From assembly GCA_024364735.1 (NCBI GenBank), contig JAGFNQ010001114.1, forward strand, positions 1,003,171 through 1,067,170: a DNA stretch of 64,000 nucleotides, written 5' to 3'. Each line of letters begins with the position of its first letter. Within the stretch, counting starts at the first letter, position 1. The notes beneath the pieces were generated by a model, which was not told the DNA's origin, did no database searches, and saw only the letters and a program-made list of their open reading frames with translations. Origin of the DNA: Boesenbergia rotunda. Taxonomy: Eukaryota > Streptophyta > Magnoliopsida > Zingiberales > Zingiberaceae. Positions 32,568 through 43,490 of the stretch are shown piece after piece. The position numbers were made by a program, and so were the translations under genes.

Positions 32568-34432
32568 TGTTGGTGAGAGCCCTAGAGTCGATCATGTAAT
32601 GATTGTATGGACTAATTTGTATCATATTCCTATGTATAAATAAAGGCATGTTTTATGGTTATTATACTTACGTGTATTTGTGCCAATTAGCTAAGTATAA
32701 TAATGTCCTTGAGTAGAAGTTTCTTATCTATATCAATCGATTGGTTGAATCGATAGTGAGATGATATAGAGAACACTATTCTAAATAATTTCTAGTCAAG
32801 TATTAACATTCAAGGACAATGTTAATACGTAGAGGCTAGCATGTAGGTCAACATGATGACTTGATCTCACAAGTCATAGATATAGAGATATCAAATTGAC
32901 ACATGGGTATGCATTGGAGAATGTATACTGAATGACCCACCATGAGAAAGTATCATGGATCGTTATATGAGTGTCATATACTTTCTCATGTGGCTATTAG
33001 TATGACTATTAGTCCTTGGACCTGAAGTCACCATGGATTCCTACATAAGGAGTTGCGTACTTTGGCTTCGTCAAACGTCACCCGTAAATGGGTGGACTAT
33101 AAAGGCGATTACTGGGTATGTAACAAATTATGGAGAGGGATGTGAGTGATGTAGATGGGATCTATCCCTCCTATATGACGGGAGCGATATCGTATTCTTG
33201 ATAGAGTGAGACCACAAAGTGCATGGCCATGCCCAAGTGAGTCAATATGAGATATTGAGCTCACTTGATTAGTGTGAGTCTACTTGGAGTTCAAGATATA
33301 GATTGACTCGAGGATGACACGGTCTATGCCTCAATTGAGTCAATCTAGATATCAAGGATAGAGGGACATTATCATATATTGTGAGAGTCACAATTATTAG
33401 TCACAAGGTGATGTTGGATCTCAACATTCTTGTAACTTGGGTAGCAATGATGTGTTGCTAGATACCGCTCATTGCTTATGTTTCTAAGAGGTTAGAAGCA
33501 TTGCCAACGTTACAAGAACCTATAGGGTCACACGCAAAGAACAAATAGATGGAGAAAAATTGAAGTCAAGTTTGACTTGGCTAAATATGGAAAGTCCATA
33601 AAAGGCAAGTTTGACTTGACCTAAATCCAAATCAAGTTTGACTTGACTTGGTTCCACTTCAAGTTAGACTTGACATGGGAGAAGAAGTGAAGTCAAGTTT
33701 GACTTGGCTAAATATGGAAAGTCCATAAAAGGCAAGTTTGACTTGACCTAAATCCAAATCAAGTTTGACTTGACTTGGTTCCACTTCAAGTTAGACTTGA
33801 CATGGGAGAAGAAATGGAGTCAAGTTTGACTTGACTATTTATGGAAAGTCCATAAAAGGCAAGTTTGACTTGACCAAAACCCACCTCACCTTTGTTTGAC
33901 CAAGTGATGACTTGGTTTTCCCCCCCATTTGAATTTCGAATTCAAATTGAAAGGGGATATGGAAGGCCACCTAATGGCACTTAATAGCCATTATGGCCGG
34001 CCACCTAATGGCCATTAATGGCCATTAAGTGGCCGGCCACCATGTGGGAACAAAACCTATGTTTTGTTTCATTTTTGTGTGTGAGGTTTTTTTTCTTCTC
34101 TCTTGATTTTTGGTGGGAGTGCTTCTTCGACCTCTCCTCTTGGCCGAAAGCTATAGGGTGCTAGCACACCTAAGCTTTTGATCCATCTTCATTTGTTCGC
34201 GTGGATACGTATAGAGGAGTGTCTGCTTTGATACTCTAAGAGATCCGGCGGCCTTTTGGACAAGCGGGAAAGCGAAGGGCTACGCGTCAAGGGTAATGAT
34301 TCTTATCATGTAGATCTAATGTAGATTAAACTCGTACTCGTAATTTATTTTTATGTTCGCACGGATCCGTGGCCGAACTTCTGGGGTTTCCGCAATGCAA
34401 AAAGCGATTTTTGCGGCCTAGAATTTCCAACA
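32568..34432 (+). mobile_element. Solo LTR U (1,865 bp)
   Basis: Starts TGTTGGTGAGAGCCC and ends AATTTCCAACA. CCTAG lies on both sides (32563-32567 and 34433-34437), and the undisturbed V copy A has a single CCTAG near 27400. This is a clean solo LTR left by recombination between two LTRs. Style is close to the Z LTR. Orientation is read from the primer-site-proximal Z-like end. No coding. Confidence 0.88.
33564..33885. repeat. 127-bp tandem repeat inside LTR U (about 2.5 copies)
   Basis: Units start at 33564, 33691 and 33818. Within each, AGTCAAGTTTGACTTG-type palindromes recur several times. Confidence 0.9.
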
Positions 34433-34635
34433 CCTAGGACTGTGTCAAGATTAGGGGGAGGTCAAATTAGAAGAATTAATAAATGTTTCAAAAATATTAT
34501 GTTTTCATACAGTAGATTTTCAAAATCATTTTGAAAACATGAGTATTCTCTCTTCAAAATACTATCTTTTTAAATCATATTTTTCTCAGTTTTAAAAATT
34601 ACTTTGTGAAAATCTTTCCATCTTTTGAACAAGAA

Positions 34636-35637
34636 TGTTGAGGCAATCTGTGGTCCGGAGTGACCATGAGTTTTGATGTTTGGGCAAAGGATTTAAGTTA
34701 GGTTTTCCTTGTGTACTAATATGTGTAATTGAGTATGCAGGATTGCAGGTTTACACATATGGACTTAGCTGGACGGCCTCGGTACGGTGAAGGGTGGCAT
34801 AGAGACAAGCTGGAGGCTTGTGTGCACCCGAGGGACCTTGGAAAGCAGGGACGATGAGCTGAGGGGCGCGAACTTTGAGGCATACGTGAAGGATTGCATG
34901 GAGGCAAGCTGGAGGCTTGCGTGCATCCAAGGGACGGGAGCGGAAGATGAAGAGGGCGCGAAGGCAATAGTCGAGGCTGTTGATGGGGATTCAGTCGAGT
35001 TGTGAGGGTACGAGTGCTGTGTGATTGTACTCAGGAAATCCTAGGGTTCGAGTGCTGAGGGAAGTATACTCGGGAAGGGTAACCTTAGGTGTGTGAGTGG
35101 GCCAGTCGACTGCCCTGGGTGGCAGTCGACTGCCAAAACTCACAGAGAGGTTTTAGGCCTGGACTAGTCGACTGCCACAGGAGCAGTCGACTGGCAACCT
35201 CGAAAACTAGCCATTGGCTAGCAATTAAGGCTAGACCAGTCGACTGGTAAATGGGCAGTCGACTGGTGGCGAGGGTTTCAGACTCAGTTCTATTTAAGAG
35301 GACTTCGTCTTGGCTGAAAGGCTTGACGAATTTTGTCTTGGTTAAAGGCAAAATAGTAGTCTTGGTGCTCAGGTCTTGTCAAGGTGTTGTGGTGAGGTTT
35401 ATCCACCCACAAGGAGCGACAAGGACTAGCCGGAGGTTATCCGAGGAGTGATCTACCGACGGATTATTGGATTAGTTTCCCTTAGGGGTGGATACCAAGT
35501 AAAATCGGTTTGTTAGCATTGCTTCTTGTTGTTAGTTTTATTCTTTTGTATTTCTGCTTGCGTAACTAACAACATAGGAAGAAAAAGAGTTCGAAAGGTG
35601 CTATTCACCCCCCTCTAGCAACGTACAAGATCCAACA
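34636..35637 (+). repeat. T 5' LTR
   Basis: TGTTGAGGCAATCTGTGG to CAAGATCCAACA, 1,002 bp. Its first nine bases equal those of the S LTR. CAGTCGACTG occurs five times at 35100-35270. A TATA-like TATTTAAG lies at 35291-35298. Confidence 0.92.
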
Positions 35638-35639
35638 AG

Positions 35640-35651
35640 TGGTATCAGAGC
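35640..35651 (+). other. Primer-binding site of T
   Basis: TGGTATCAGAGC two bases after the 5' LTR. Confidence 0.85.
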
Positions 35652-35692
35652 GAAGGACCGCTCGTGATTGGACTAACCACCAAGAGGAGCAA

Positions 35693-37195
35693 ATGCTAGA
35701 GGGAAGAACAATGGAAGACAAATTTGGGGATGACATCTACACTCCGCCGCCCTACGATCATGAAGATTTCGGCTATTGGAAAGCAAGGATAGAAACATGA
35801 TTTGGAATGGAGTGGAACCTTAGGATTGCGCTTGAAGAGCCCTTCAAGATTCCAAAGGATAAGCATGAGAAGAAGCTTAGACCTAGATATTGGAATCAAG
35901 AGCAACAAGATCAATCAAAGTCGAATAAGAAGGTAATTGAAGTATTAGTTAACATTTTGCCTACTAATGTGTTGAATGGTATAGGGGAATATCAAAATGC
36001 ACATGATCTATGGAGAAAGGTAGAAGAATTCCATATAAACCCTACACAAGTTCAAGAGCCCGAGGAGATAAGTCAAATGGCTAAAGAAGAAGAAAAAGAA
36101 CTATCAACATCATCAAATGAGGTGGAAGAATTGAGTGAAAGTGAGAGGTCGTCTACCTCATCAAGGGAAGAGGAAGAGGTCACCACATCAAAAATTGAGG
36201 GGGGGGGGGGGGGGGAGAGACCCTCGTCAATGCCGGAACAAGAGAAAGCATCCACTTCATCCAAGGTTGAAGAAGAAGTCAACCTAGCCTCCACCTCCGC
36301 CATAGCAAAGACCAAGGACCATATCACATGCTTTGGATGCAATGAAAAGGGACACTACAAGGATAAGTGTCCAAATGATAAGAAAAAAGAGGTACTCTCT
36401 AAACCCACTTCAAGTTCTTTTAAATCTAACATTCATTGCAGGAATGGAGAAGCCCAAGAAAGAAAAAAGAAATTGAGATGCTTCACTTGTGGAGAGCTAG
36501 GGCACTACCACATGAAGTGCCCAAGAAAAGGAGAGTTAAAGAAATTGGGACACTTGAGAAGATGGGAGAAGGAGGAAAGGAAGAAAAGAAGCCGACGTCA
36601 AGGAGGGACTATAAGGGTAAGGGAGGTAATTCCTAACCCTAAGTTAAAATGTAATTTAAATTCAAGTTCCTCTATGCATGATAAAAATAGAGTTAATTAT
36701 TCATCCATGCATGCTAGAAACCATGAAAATTGCTTACTTGTGTACAATTTTGGATTTAGATACAATGATAGGACTAGGAGTAACAAGGTAGATCAAAACC
36801 CTAGAAAAAGCATGCATCATGTTAGACCTAAGACTTTTGTATCTAAGGATCATGACATTAATCCCAAAAAGGGAAGGAATGTGCCTAGAAAGGAGGGTAG
36901 GTCTAGGAATGTCCAAGGTGGACATATGGAAACTAAGGTTAGAAACTTGGCAAGGGAAAATCAAGCCTTGAGGGCAAGGCTTGATAAATTAGAAAAGACC
37001 CTAGAAAGATTCAAGGTTGGATCTAAGGGTCTAGATATGGTGTTGGGTAGTTTAAAACCCAACTATAATAGATCAGGTTTGGGATACTGGTCTAAGACCT
37101 CCAAGGCCAATGGAAAGAAAAATGCTAGGGTAGCAAATGGTTATTGCAAGGAGGGAAAGCCCCAAGGATGGAAAGGGGGTGTCGTTCAAAGGTAA
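35693..37195 (+). pseudogene. gag: T Gag with two zinc knuckles, one early stop
   Basis: The frame starts at ATG 35693 or 35711 (MEDKFGDDIYTPPPYDHEDF). It meets one TGA at 35798-35800, then is open for 462 residues from 35807. The copia gag domain ends KVIEVLVNILPTNVLNGIG and HDLWRKVEEFH. An acidic Ser/Glu linker includes a 17-base G run (36198-36214, five Gly). Two knuckles follow, CFGCNEKGHYKDKC (36329-36370) and CFTCGELGHYHMKC (about 36479-36520). A basic region, then a leucine helix (LARENQALRARLDKLEKTL) and the C-terminal block GLDMVLGSL...YNRSGLGY follow. The same C-terminal block ends the S and Y Gags. The protein would package element RNA. Initiation downstream of the TGA at 35807 would lose only the first 38 residues. 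Confidence 0.85.
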
Positions 37196-39445
37196 AATGA
37201 ATGACTTAACCAAGGACAAAGTGTCCAAAGTTAAAAGGGTTCATTTTGTAGGCCAAGAATCACCGGTGTGGCCTAGTGTGGAATGTGTCACCCAGGGAGG
37301 TGGCAAAGGCTAAGAGCTCAAGGGGGAGCTTTAGAAGCCTTTGGGGTCCATGGTAAATGGATATCCAGAGATGGTTGCTTTAGGAAGGTCTAGGTGGACT
37401 AGGAAATGTGCCAAAAGGGTTGAAAGACTTGGGTAAGTCTTAATCCTAGGGAATTGGCACATTAAAAGGAGAATTAGGGAGAAAAAGGTGAAAATAGGCT
37501 TATATTTGATAAAATTAGGTTTTAATGCGTGAATACCATATAATTCAATTATAGAAATGACTTATGATCAAGGATAAGAAGAAACATTGAGGAGAAGTCA
37601 CAATTAGAACTTTTGGGAAAGGTTCAAATGATATAATTTAGGATAAGTTGAGTTTCATGCCAATCATGGGATTTGGAGTACATTTGTTTGGAAACATATT
37701 TTTCCCAAGTAGATATAGGCTTCACAAATCTCCCTACAAACTTTCAGATTTTTCAGAGATTTGTAGAATTATTTAGGTATTACTAAAATTGGACTGAAAA
37801 CCTGAAATTCAGGTATCAGTCGACTGCCCTGGGGGCAGTTGACTGATCTCAGCCCATAAACCTTCTGTTCGATTTGACAGTTGACTGCCCATGGGGCAAT
37901 CGACTGATCCGAGGGTTTAAAGAGAAACGACATATAGGATGGTAGGATATGACCTTAAAATTAAAATCATTGTTTATTCTCCTTGAATAAAGGTTCGCCT
38001 TATGATTTAATGGTATGGATATCATGAAATTTAAGGAAAATTGATGAGTACTTGAAAGTCAATGGATGATATTAAATGATAAATGCTTGTTGAATGGGAA
38101 GATTGATAAGTCCATAGGTATCTAGGATTAAGAAATAAAAAGGGGAGAGTTGAGAACAATTACTTGTTTAAATTGATGATGGTTAGAATTGGCAAACACA
38201 AGGAATTATAAATAGAGTTCAAAATTGATACAAAATTCCAATGTTTAAGGAAATTAGAATTGATACTAAAAGTCAAGCACATTTGATACCTTTTATAAAA
38301 CCATATTTTTCTAGGATACGGTATATCATAGCAAATGTGCTTGCAAACTCTTAGATTGGTCAAGGTTTTGTTGAGTTCTTTTTGGCACTAGGGATAAGGT
38401 TGCTTGGGGGCAATTCTTTAATGGTGACCAAGGGAGAAGAACTTGGTTGTTAGGTTAGGTAGAACCTAACATGAGTTATGGTGTTCAGTTGGGTAGAACT
38501 TCACCTAAGTAAATTGAAAATTAGGAGAAGGCATAGGTCAAGGGGGAGGATGCCTCCTAATTGCCTTAATTTTCATAGAAAATTTTTGGGTTTTGTGTCA
38601 AACTTAGGAATGTGATAGATACATGATGAAATGTATTTTTCCCAAGCAGGTATGGGTACCACAAAGTTCTCCACAAATTTGGAAATTTTTGGAGATTTGT
38701 GGAATTTCTGGCGTATTTTTGAATGTGGCCAGAAAATTTTTCAGAGTATCAGTCGACTGCCCTGGGGGGCAATCAACTGGTCATGGCTGGTGTGGGTATC
38801 TAGCAGCTAATGTGTGCCCAAATGATGGAAAATGAGTGTATGGGGGGTTAGTATACGTTGTTTATGATCATTAGGAATTTAAAAAACCAATAATTGGGAT
38901 ATTGTTGGATTCTTTTTGATGTTAGGCAAAGGGGGAGAAGTGTTGGGTTTAAATTGGGAAACCATACACACCTTTGCTAGAAACCCTAGGTTTAGGGGGA
39001 GCTATGATTAAGGGGAGCATGGTTGCTCCATTCTTGGCGTAAGGGGAACCTGGGAGAGGTTCTTAAAAAGCCTTCGTAAGTCCAATGTAGGGGGAGCTTG
39101 GGAGAAGCTTTAAAAAGTCCGTTTTGGTAAAAATTCCTAACTTGGAGAGTTAGGTGTGGAAATTCCTAACTTGGAGGGTTAGGTGTGGAAAATCCTAACT
39201 TGGAGGGTTAGGTGTGGAAAATCCTAACTTGGAGGATTAGGTGTGGAAAAAGTCCTAACTTAGAGGGTTAGGTGTATGAGATGCCTTGGGATAGGATCTA
39301 TGCATTGCATATGCATTGGCAGTGTAAGTCCAAGATGGAGTCTTGGCAACGTAAGTCCAGTTGATTGTTAAGCATTTTTTTGCTATATATTACTATTTGT
39401 TTTCCCTAACTTAAACGTATTGCCAAATATCAAAAAGGGAGAGAT
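37196..39445 (+). other. T untranslated 3' region, no pol
   Basis: No recognisable coding. It contains a diverged duplication of about 170 bp (37680-37850 and 38625-38790). Each copy has ATTTTTCCCAAG(T/C)AG, an (A/G)GAGATTTGT(A/G)GAAT arm and a CAGTCGACTGCCCTGGGG palindrome. Several TTAGGGGGAGC-like purine tracts (near 38993, 39085) precede the polypurine tract at 39431-39445. Confidence 0.7.
39131..39276. repeat. Five tandem units of about 29 bp with CCTAAC/GTTAGG stems
   Basis: Each unit reads about TCCTAACTTGGAGGGTTAGG then TGTGGAAA. The halves CCTAAC and GTTAGG pair, so the array can form a row of small hairpins. Confidence 0.9.
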
Positions 39446-40448
39446 TGTTGAGGCAATCTGTGGTTCGGAGTGACCATGAGTTTTGATGTTTGGGCAAAGG
39501 GTTTAAGTTAGGTTTCCCTTGTGTACTAATATGTGTAATTGAGTGTGCAGGATTGCAGGTTTACACATATGGACTTAGCTGGACGGCCTCGGTATGGTGA
39601 AGGGTGGCATGGAGACAAGCTGGAGGCTTGTGTGCACCCGAGGGACCTTGGAGAGCAGGGACGATGAGCTGAGGGGCGCAGACTTCGAGGCATGCGTGAA
39701 TGATGGCATGGAGGCAAGCTGGAGGCTTGCGTGCATCCGAGGGACAGGAGCTGAAGATGAAGAGGACGCGAAGGCAATAGTCGAGGCTGCTGATGAGGAG
39801 TCAGTCGAGTTGTGAGGGGTACGAGTGCTGTGTGATTGTACTCGGGAAATCCTAGGGTTTGAGTGCTGAGAGAAGTGAACTCAGGAAGGGTAACCCTAGG
39901 TGTGTGAGTGGGTCAGTCGACTGCCCTGGGTGGTAGTCAACTGCCAAAACTCACAGAGAGTTTTCAGGCTTGGACTAGTCGACTGCCCTAGAAGCAGTCG
40001 ACTGGTAACCCCAAAAACTAGCCGTTGGCTGGCAATTAAGGCTAGACCAGTCGACTGGTAAATGGGCAGTCGACTGGTGGCGAGGGTTTCAGACTTAGTT
40101 CTATTTAAGAAGCCTTCGTCTTAGCTGAAAGGTTTGACGAATTTTGTTTTGGTTAAAGGAAAAATAGTAGTCTTGGTGCTAAGGTCTTGTCAAGGTATTG
40201 TGGTGAGGCTTCCCCACCGACAACGAGCGACAAGGACTAGCCGGAAGTTATCCGGGGAGTGATCCACCGACGGATTCTTAGATTAGTCACCCTTAGGTGT
40301 GGATACCAAGTAAAATCGGTTTGTTAGCATTGCTTCTTGTTGTTAGTTTTATTTTTTTATATTTTTGCTAGCGCAACTAACACCGTAGGAAGAAAAAGAG
40401 TTCGAAAGGTGCTATTCACCCCCCTCTAGCAACGTACAAGATCCAACA
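39446..40448 (+). repeat. T 3' LTR
   Basis: Collinear with the 5' LTR, ends CAAGATCCAACA, followed by the AAGAA target duplication. CAGTCGACTG palindromes lie at 39912-40080. Confidence 0.92.
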
Positions 40449-41096
40449 AAGAATTCTCTCTTCAAAACACTATCTTTTTGACTTTTGGAATCAATTTGAA
40501 AAAATTTTTACTTGAGTTTGGAAAATTCCAAGGACACATAGGAAAATTTCTATGTAGTTAACAAGGTTTCCTAGAATTGTGTCAGGCTGGAAAAGAAACC
40601 AAGTCAAGAAAATTATTATGTTTTCAAAACAAAATTTTATTAAAAATACTCATTTATGAAAAATCCCTAAGATACATAGGAAATTTTTTGGGGTCAAAAA
40701 GATTCCAAGGATTGTTGTCAGACTTAGGGAAGTTCCATTCTTACATATTTTTCCATATTGTTGGTGTAATTTAAGTTCTTAGTTTTTAATAATACATTAC
40801 AAAACAAGTACTCAGTCTTTTTCAAACAAAAAGGGGGAAGAGTCTTGAAATGTTTTATCAAAAATTATACTTTTAAAACAATTATCCTAAGTACTTTCAA
40901 AAGGAGGAGAGAAATTTTCAGGAAATTTTTCATTGTTGGCGCAAGTTTTCATGTAATTTTTTTTATGTGTGACAGAGGGGGAGAGAAGAGCTTAAGTCAG
41001 ATTTTTTTTCGATTTCTCCCAAAAGATTAAACCTAAACTTAACCCTTAAGACCGATTCTAACATATGATATTCTCAACCATCAAAAATGGGGAGAT

Positions 41097-42428
41097 TGTT
41101 GGTGCAAGATGCATCAGTGATGTCCTCTTCTAATGTTTCGATGTTTAACAATATACTTAAGTTAGTAGTATATGTTAGACATGGTAAGGGTCTAGTCATG
41201 ATTAATATGACTAGCAAAAGAAATCCTTATCAAGGTAAAGAAAAGACCTAGTTAACCTAGGCAATAAGTCTTGGTTCGAGGAATTGGGCACTTAGTCCTG
41301 GCCAAGGGGTGGGCACCTAAGACTTGACCGTGGGTTGGGCACGAAGTCCTGGTTCATGGAATTGAACAATAAGTCATGTCCAAGGGTTGGGGACCTAAGA
41401 CCTGACCGAGGGTTGGGCATGAAGTCCTGGTTCATGGAATTTAGCAATAGGTCCTGGTCGTGAACTGGGCACCAAAGTCCTGATTCGGAAGATCAGGCAA
41501 AAGTCCAACCGGAGGAGCCGGTTGGCAAACTTCTCCTGAGAGGAGTAGGTGAGCGCGCGTTCCCCGAGAAGGGAACACTCGGCGTTGGTTCGACCTAGGG
41601 TTTCGCGAGAAATCCAAAGTCACAACCAATCATTAAGGCTATGATTATATATTTGTTTGTCTTGTGTTTGTGTATCTTCCAGGTACCTAGAGTAGGAGGT
41701 AAGGCAAGCGAGCAAACGCAAGAAAACAGGTTGCTGGGATGACTTTCTTGGGCGACTGAATGGAATCAAGCGGCTGAATGGAATCAGGCACCCTACATGT
41801 GTCAAACGCCCTATACCTATCAGGCGCTTCAAAGGCTGCCTTATCAGCATCGCGATGTTCACTATTACGGATGAGTTTTTGACCATATAGAGGCGCCCCA
41901 AAGGCCTCTAGGGCGCCCATGAAGATGCTATAAAAGGGGCTTCGACCCCTCAACTCAGAACACCACTCGCTACAACATTCTAAGCATTCTGAGCGATGAA
42001 ATAGCGCTAGAGACGAAGCTCTGTGACCAAGGAGGCTCCAGGGGGAAGTGCACTGCACTTCGGACTTCCAGATTGGTCAAGTCTTCGACTTTTGTTTGGT
42101 TTGTTTTTCATTTTCAAGTTAAAGTTATTTACTATTGTTTTGCTTGTAACTCTGAACTATAAGACGGGTTTCTCCGCCACTGAAAAGTCTGGAAATGAGA
42201 CTACTAGTGGACGGGGGTGCTACCCGTAATTAGGCCGTGGACGTACTGACCCTGGGGGGTTGGGAACCAAGTAAATCTCGCATGTACGAGTGTCGTCTAT
42301 TTTCGTTTGTTTTATTATTTCCACTGCTACTAACTCTCTGACTAGAACAAACGTACGAAAGACAAATTTTACGACGGAATTTTCAAGTCGATATGCACCC
42401 CCCCTCTATCGACGGCACCGGTCCTACA
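41097..42428 (+). mobile_element. V LTR 2 (1,332 bp)
   Basis: Same ends and length as LTR 1, preceded by a polypurine tract and followed by a primer site at 42431-42443. TATAAAAGG at 41929-41937. GGCGCC and GGGCGCCC motifs at 41891-41920 are better preserved than in LTR 1. Confidence 0.92.
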
Positions 42429-42430
42429 AG

Positions 42431-42443
42431 TGGTATCAGAGCC
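42431..42443 (+). other. Primer-binding site, V copy C
   Basis: TGGTATCAGAGCC two bases after LTR 2. Confidence 0.85.
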
Positions 42444-42508
42444 TGGTTGCTCTTCACTAGACTAACACATGATGGAGCAAAGACGCCAGGAGTTGAGGGG
42501 GAGCAAGG

Positions 42509-42832
42509 GTGAATCAGGTATTTTTTAATATGTCTGTATTTAAATTTCATATAATATGTTTTAAGTGCAGGGAGGGAGGACACTATAAAAACCAGTGTCC
42601 TACTCGTAAGACTCGTTCGTCACCACCGGCGGCAAACGAGATACCAGCGCCTGGAGTCCGGAGGGACAAGAGCCATATCCAGTGCTTCAAATGTCAAAAG
42701 CACGGACACTACAAGAACCAGTGTCCGACCAAGCTACGAAAAGTTACTTTTGGCAATAATTTTCAAATTCCTGCACAGTTTCACAAGCATACTAATAAGT
42801 CTGATAATTTAGATAATTTTCTGACAAATTAG
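42509..42832 (+). CDS. V zinc-knuckle protein (mini Gag), copy C
   Basis: 107 residues. It has two CX2CX4HX4C knuckles, CFKCREGGHYKNQC and CFKCQKHGHYKNQC, joined by a Ser/Pro/Arg-rich linker, then a short polar tail (FHKHTNKSDNLDNFLTN). Such knuckles bind RNA in retroelement nucleocapsids. No capsid-type domain precedes them, so this is a nucleocapsid without a normal Gag body. The family's full-length relative is unknown to me. TTTAAGTGCAGG just before the first Cys looks like a 3' splice site, so the real N-terminus could come from a spliced leader. Copy B is broken at the equivalent place. Confidence 0.6.
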   Translation: MNQVFFNMSVFKFHIICFKCREGGHYKNQCPTRKTRSSPPAANEIPAPGVRRDKSHIQCFKCQKHGHYKNQCPTKLRKVTFGNNFQIPAQFHKHTNKSDNLDNFLTN

Positions 42833-43105
42833 ATCTTTTACATAATTAGCTTAATGTATTATATGACAAATTATCAAACTTAGAAAATAGTAGAATATTC
42901 AATATAAATTCTTTAATCTTTAATATTAATGTCGAAATTTTCAAAATTAATAGTAAAGTTGAGGATAATAATGATTTTTGTGATAGTTATGATAATTCTA
43001 AGGATAAAGATAAAATTATCATCAATAATATTTCTGAAAATTCTGATACTGATGATATTAATAATTCTCAAGATAATATTATTAATGATTTTCTAATAAA
43101 TCTAA

Positions 43106-43490
43106 GGATAATCCTGATAATTTAGAAACATCTTTAGATAATAATGAATATTTACTTAATAATTTCTTTGATAATCTTGAAGTTAATTATGAAACATTAA
43201 TTAGTAATCCTGAAAACTATTCTACCTATTTTGTTGATAATGAAATTTTAATTAATAACTCTGAAAATGAAGATGAAGAATATGATTCTGAAGATGATGA
43301 AGATTTCAACAAAATTAAGGATATAATTAACAAGGCTTACAAAAATTCAAATAAGACAGAAGTATTAAACAAGTTTGAAAGCTTAAAAACAAAAGAAACC
43401 ATTAAGGAATCAGAATGTTTTGAATTATTGAAAATGATGCAATTAGACCCACAATTACTATTTAACCCTGAAATCTTAAAACCTAATTAA
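43106..43490 (+). CDS. V Asp/Glu/Asn-rich ORF, copy C
   Basis: Open to TAA at 43488-43490, homologous to 30321-30644 but without an ATG at the same point. NSENEDEEYDSEDDEDFN is the acidic centre and ESECFELLKMMQLDPQLLFN the conserved end. Upstream, 42958-43110 is open and acidic in a frame one base off. Likely the downstream part of the same reduced Gag, reached by frameshift or now dead. Confidence 0.4.

Larger units (their letters stand above)
34636..40448 (+). mobile_element. Element T: complete gag-only LTR retrotransposon (TR-GAG type)
   Basis: LTRs 34636-35637 and 39446-40448, target duplication AAGAA (34631-34635 and 40449-40453), primer site 35640-35651 and polypurine tract 39431-39445. 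The internal 3.8 kb holds one gag and then 2.2 kb without pol. Gag structure and LTR palindromes are Sirevirus-like, so a Sirevirus such as S is the likely enzyme donor. The LTRs differ by several percent, so the copy is older than Z. Non-autonomous elements that keep only gag have been described in other plants. Confidence 0.93.
29579..41096 (+). mobile_element. V internal region, copy B, carrying insertions U and T
   Basis: Same order as copy C: primer site, degraded zinc-knuckle stretch, Asn/Asp-rich region, AT-rich linker, conserved untranslated module, hairpin, polypurine-like units, polypurine tract (41081-41096). It is split by solo LTR U (32568-34432) and element T (34636-40448). Removing those and their target duplications restores collinearity with copy C. 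No RT, protease or integrase anywhere, so the family is non-autonomous. Confidence 0.88.

Noticed and set aside
34787..35005. Small ORFs repeated at 34787, 39594 and 54715
   Set aside because: They recur because they lie in T LTR copies; frames and starts differ and there is no domain.
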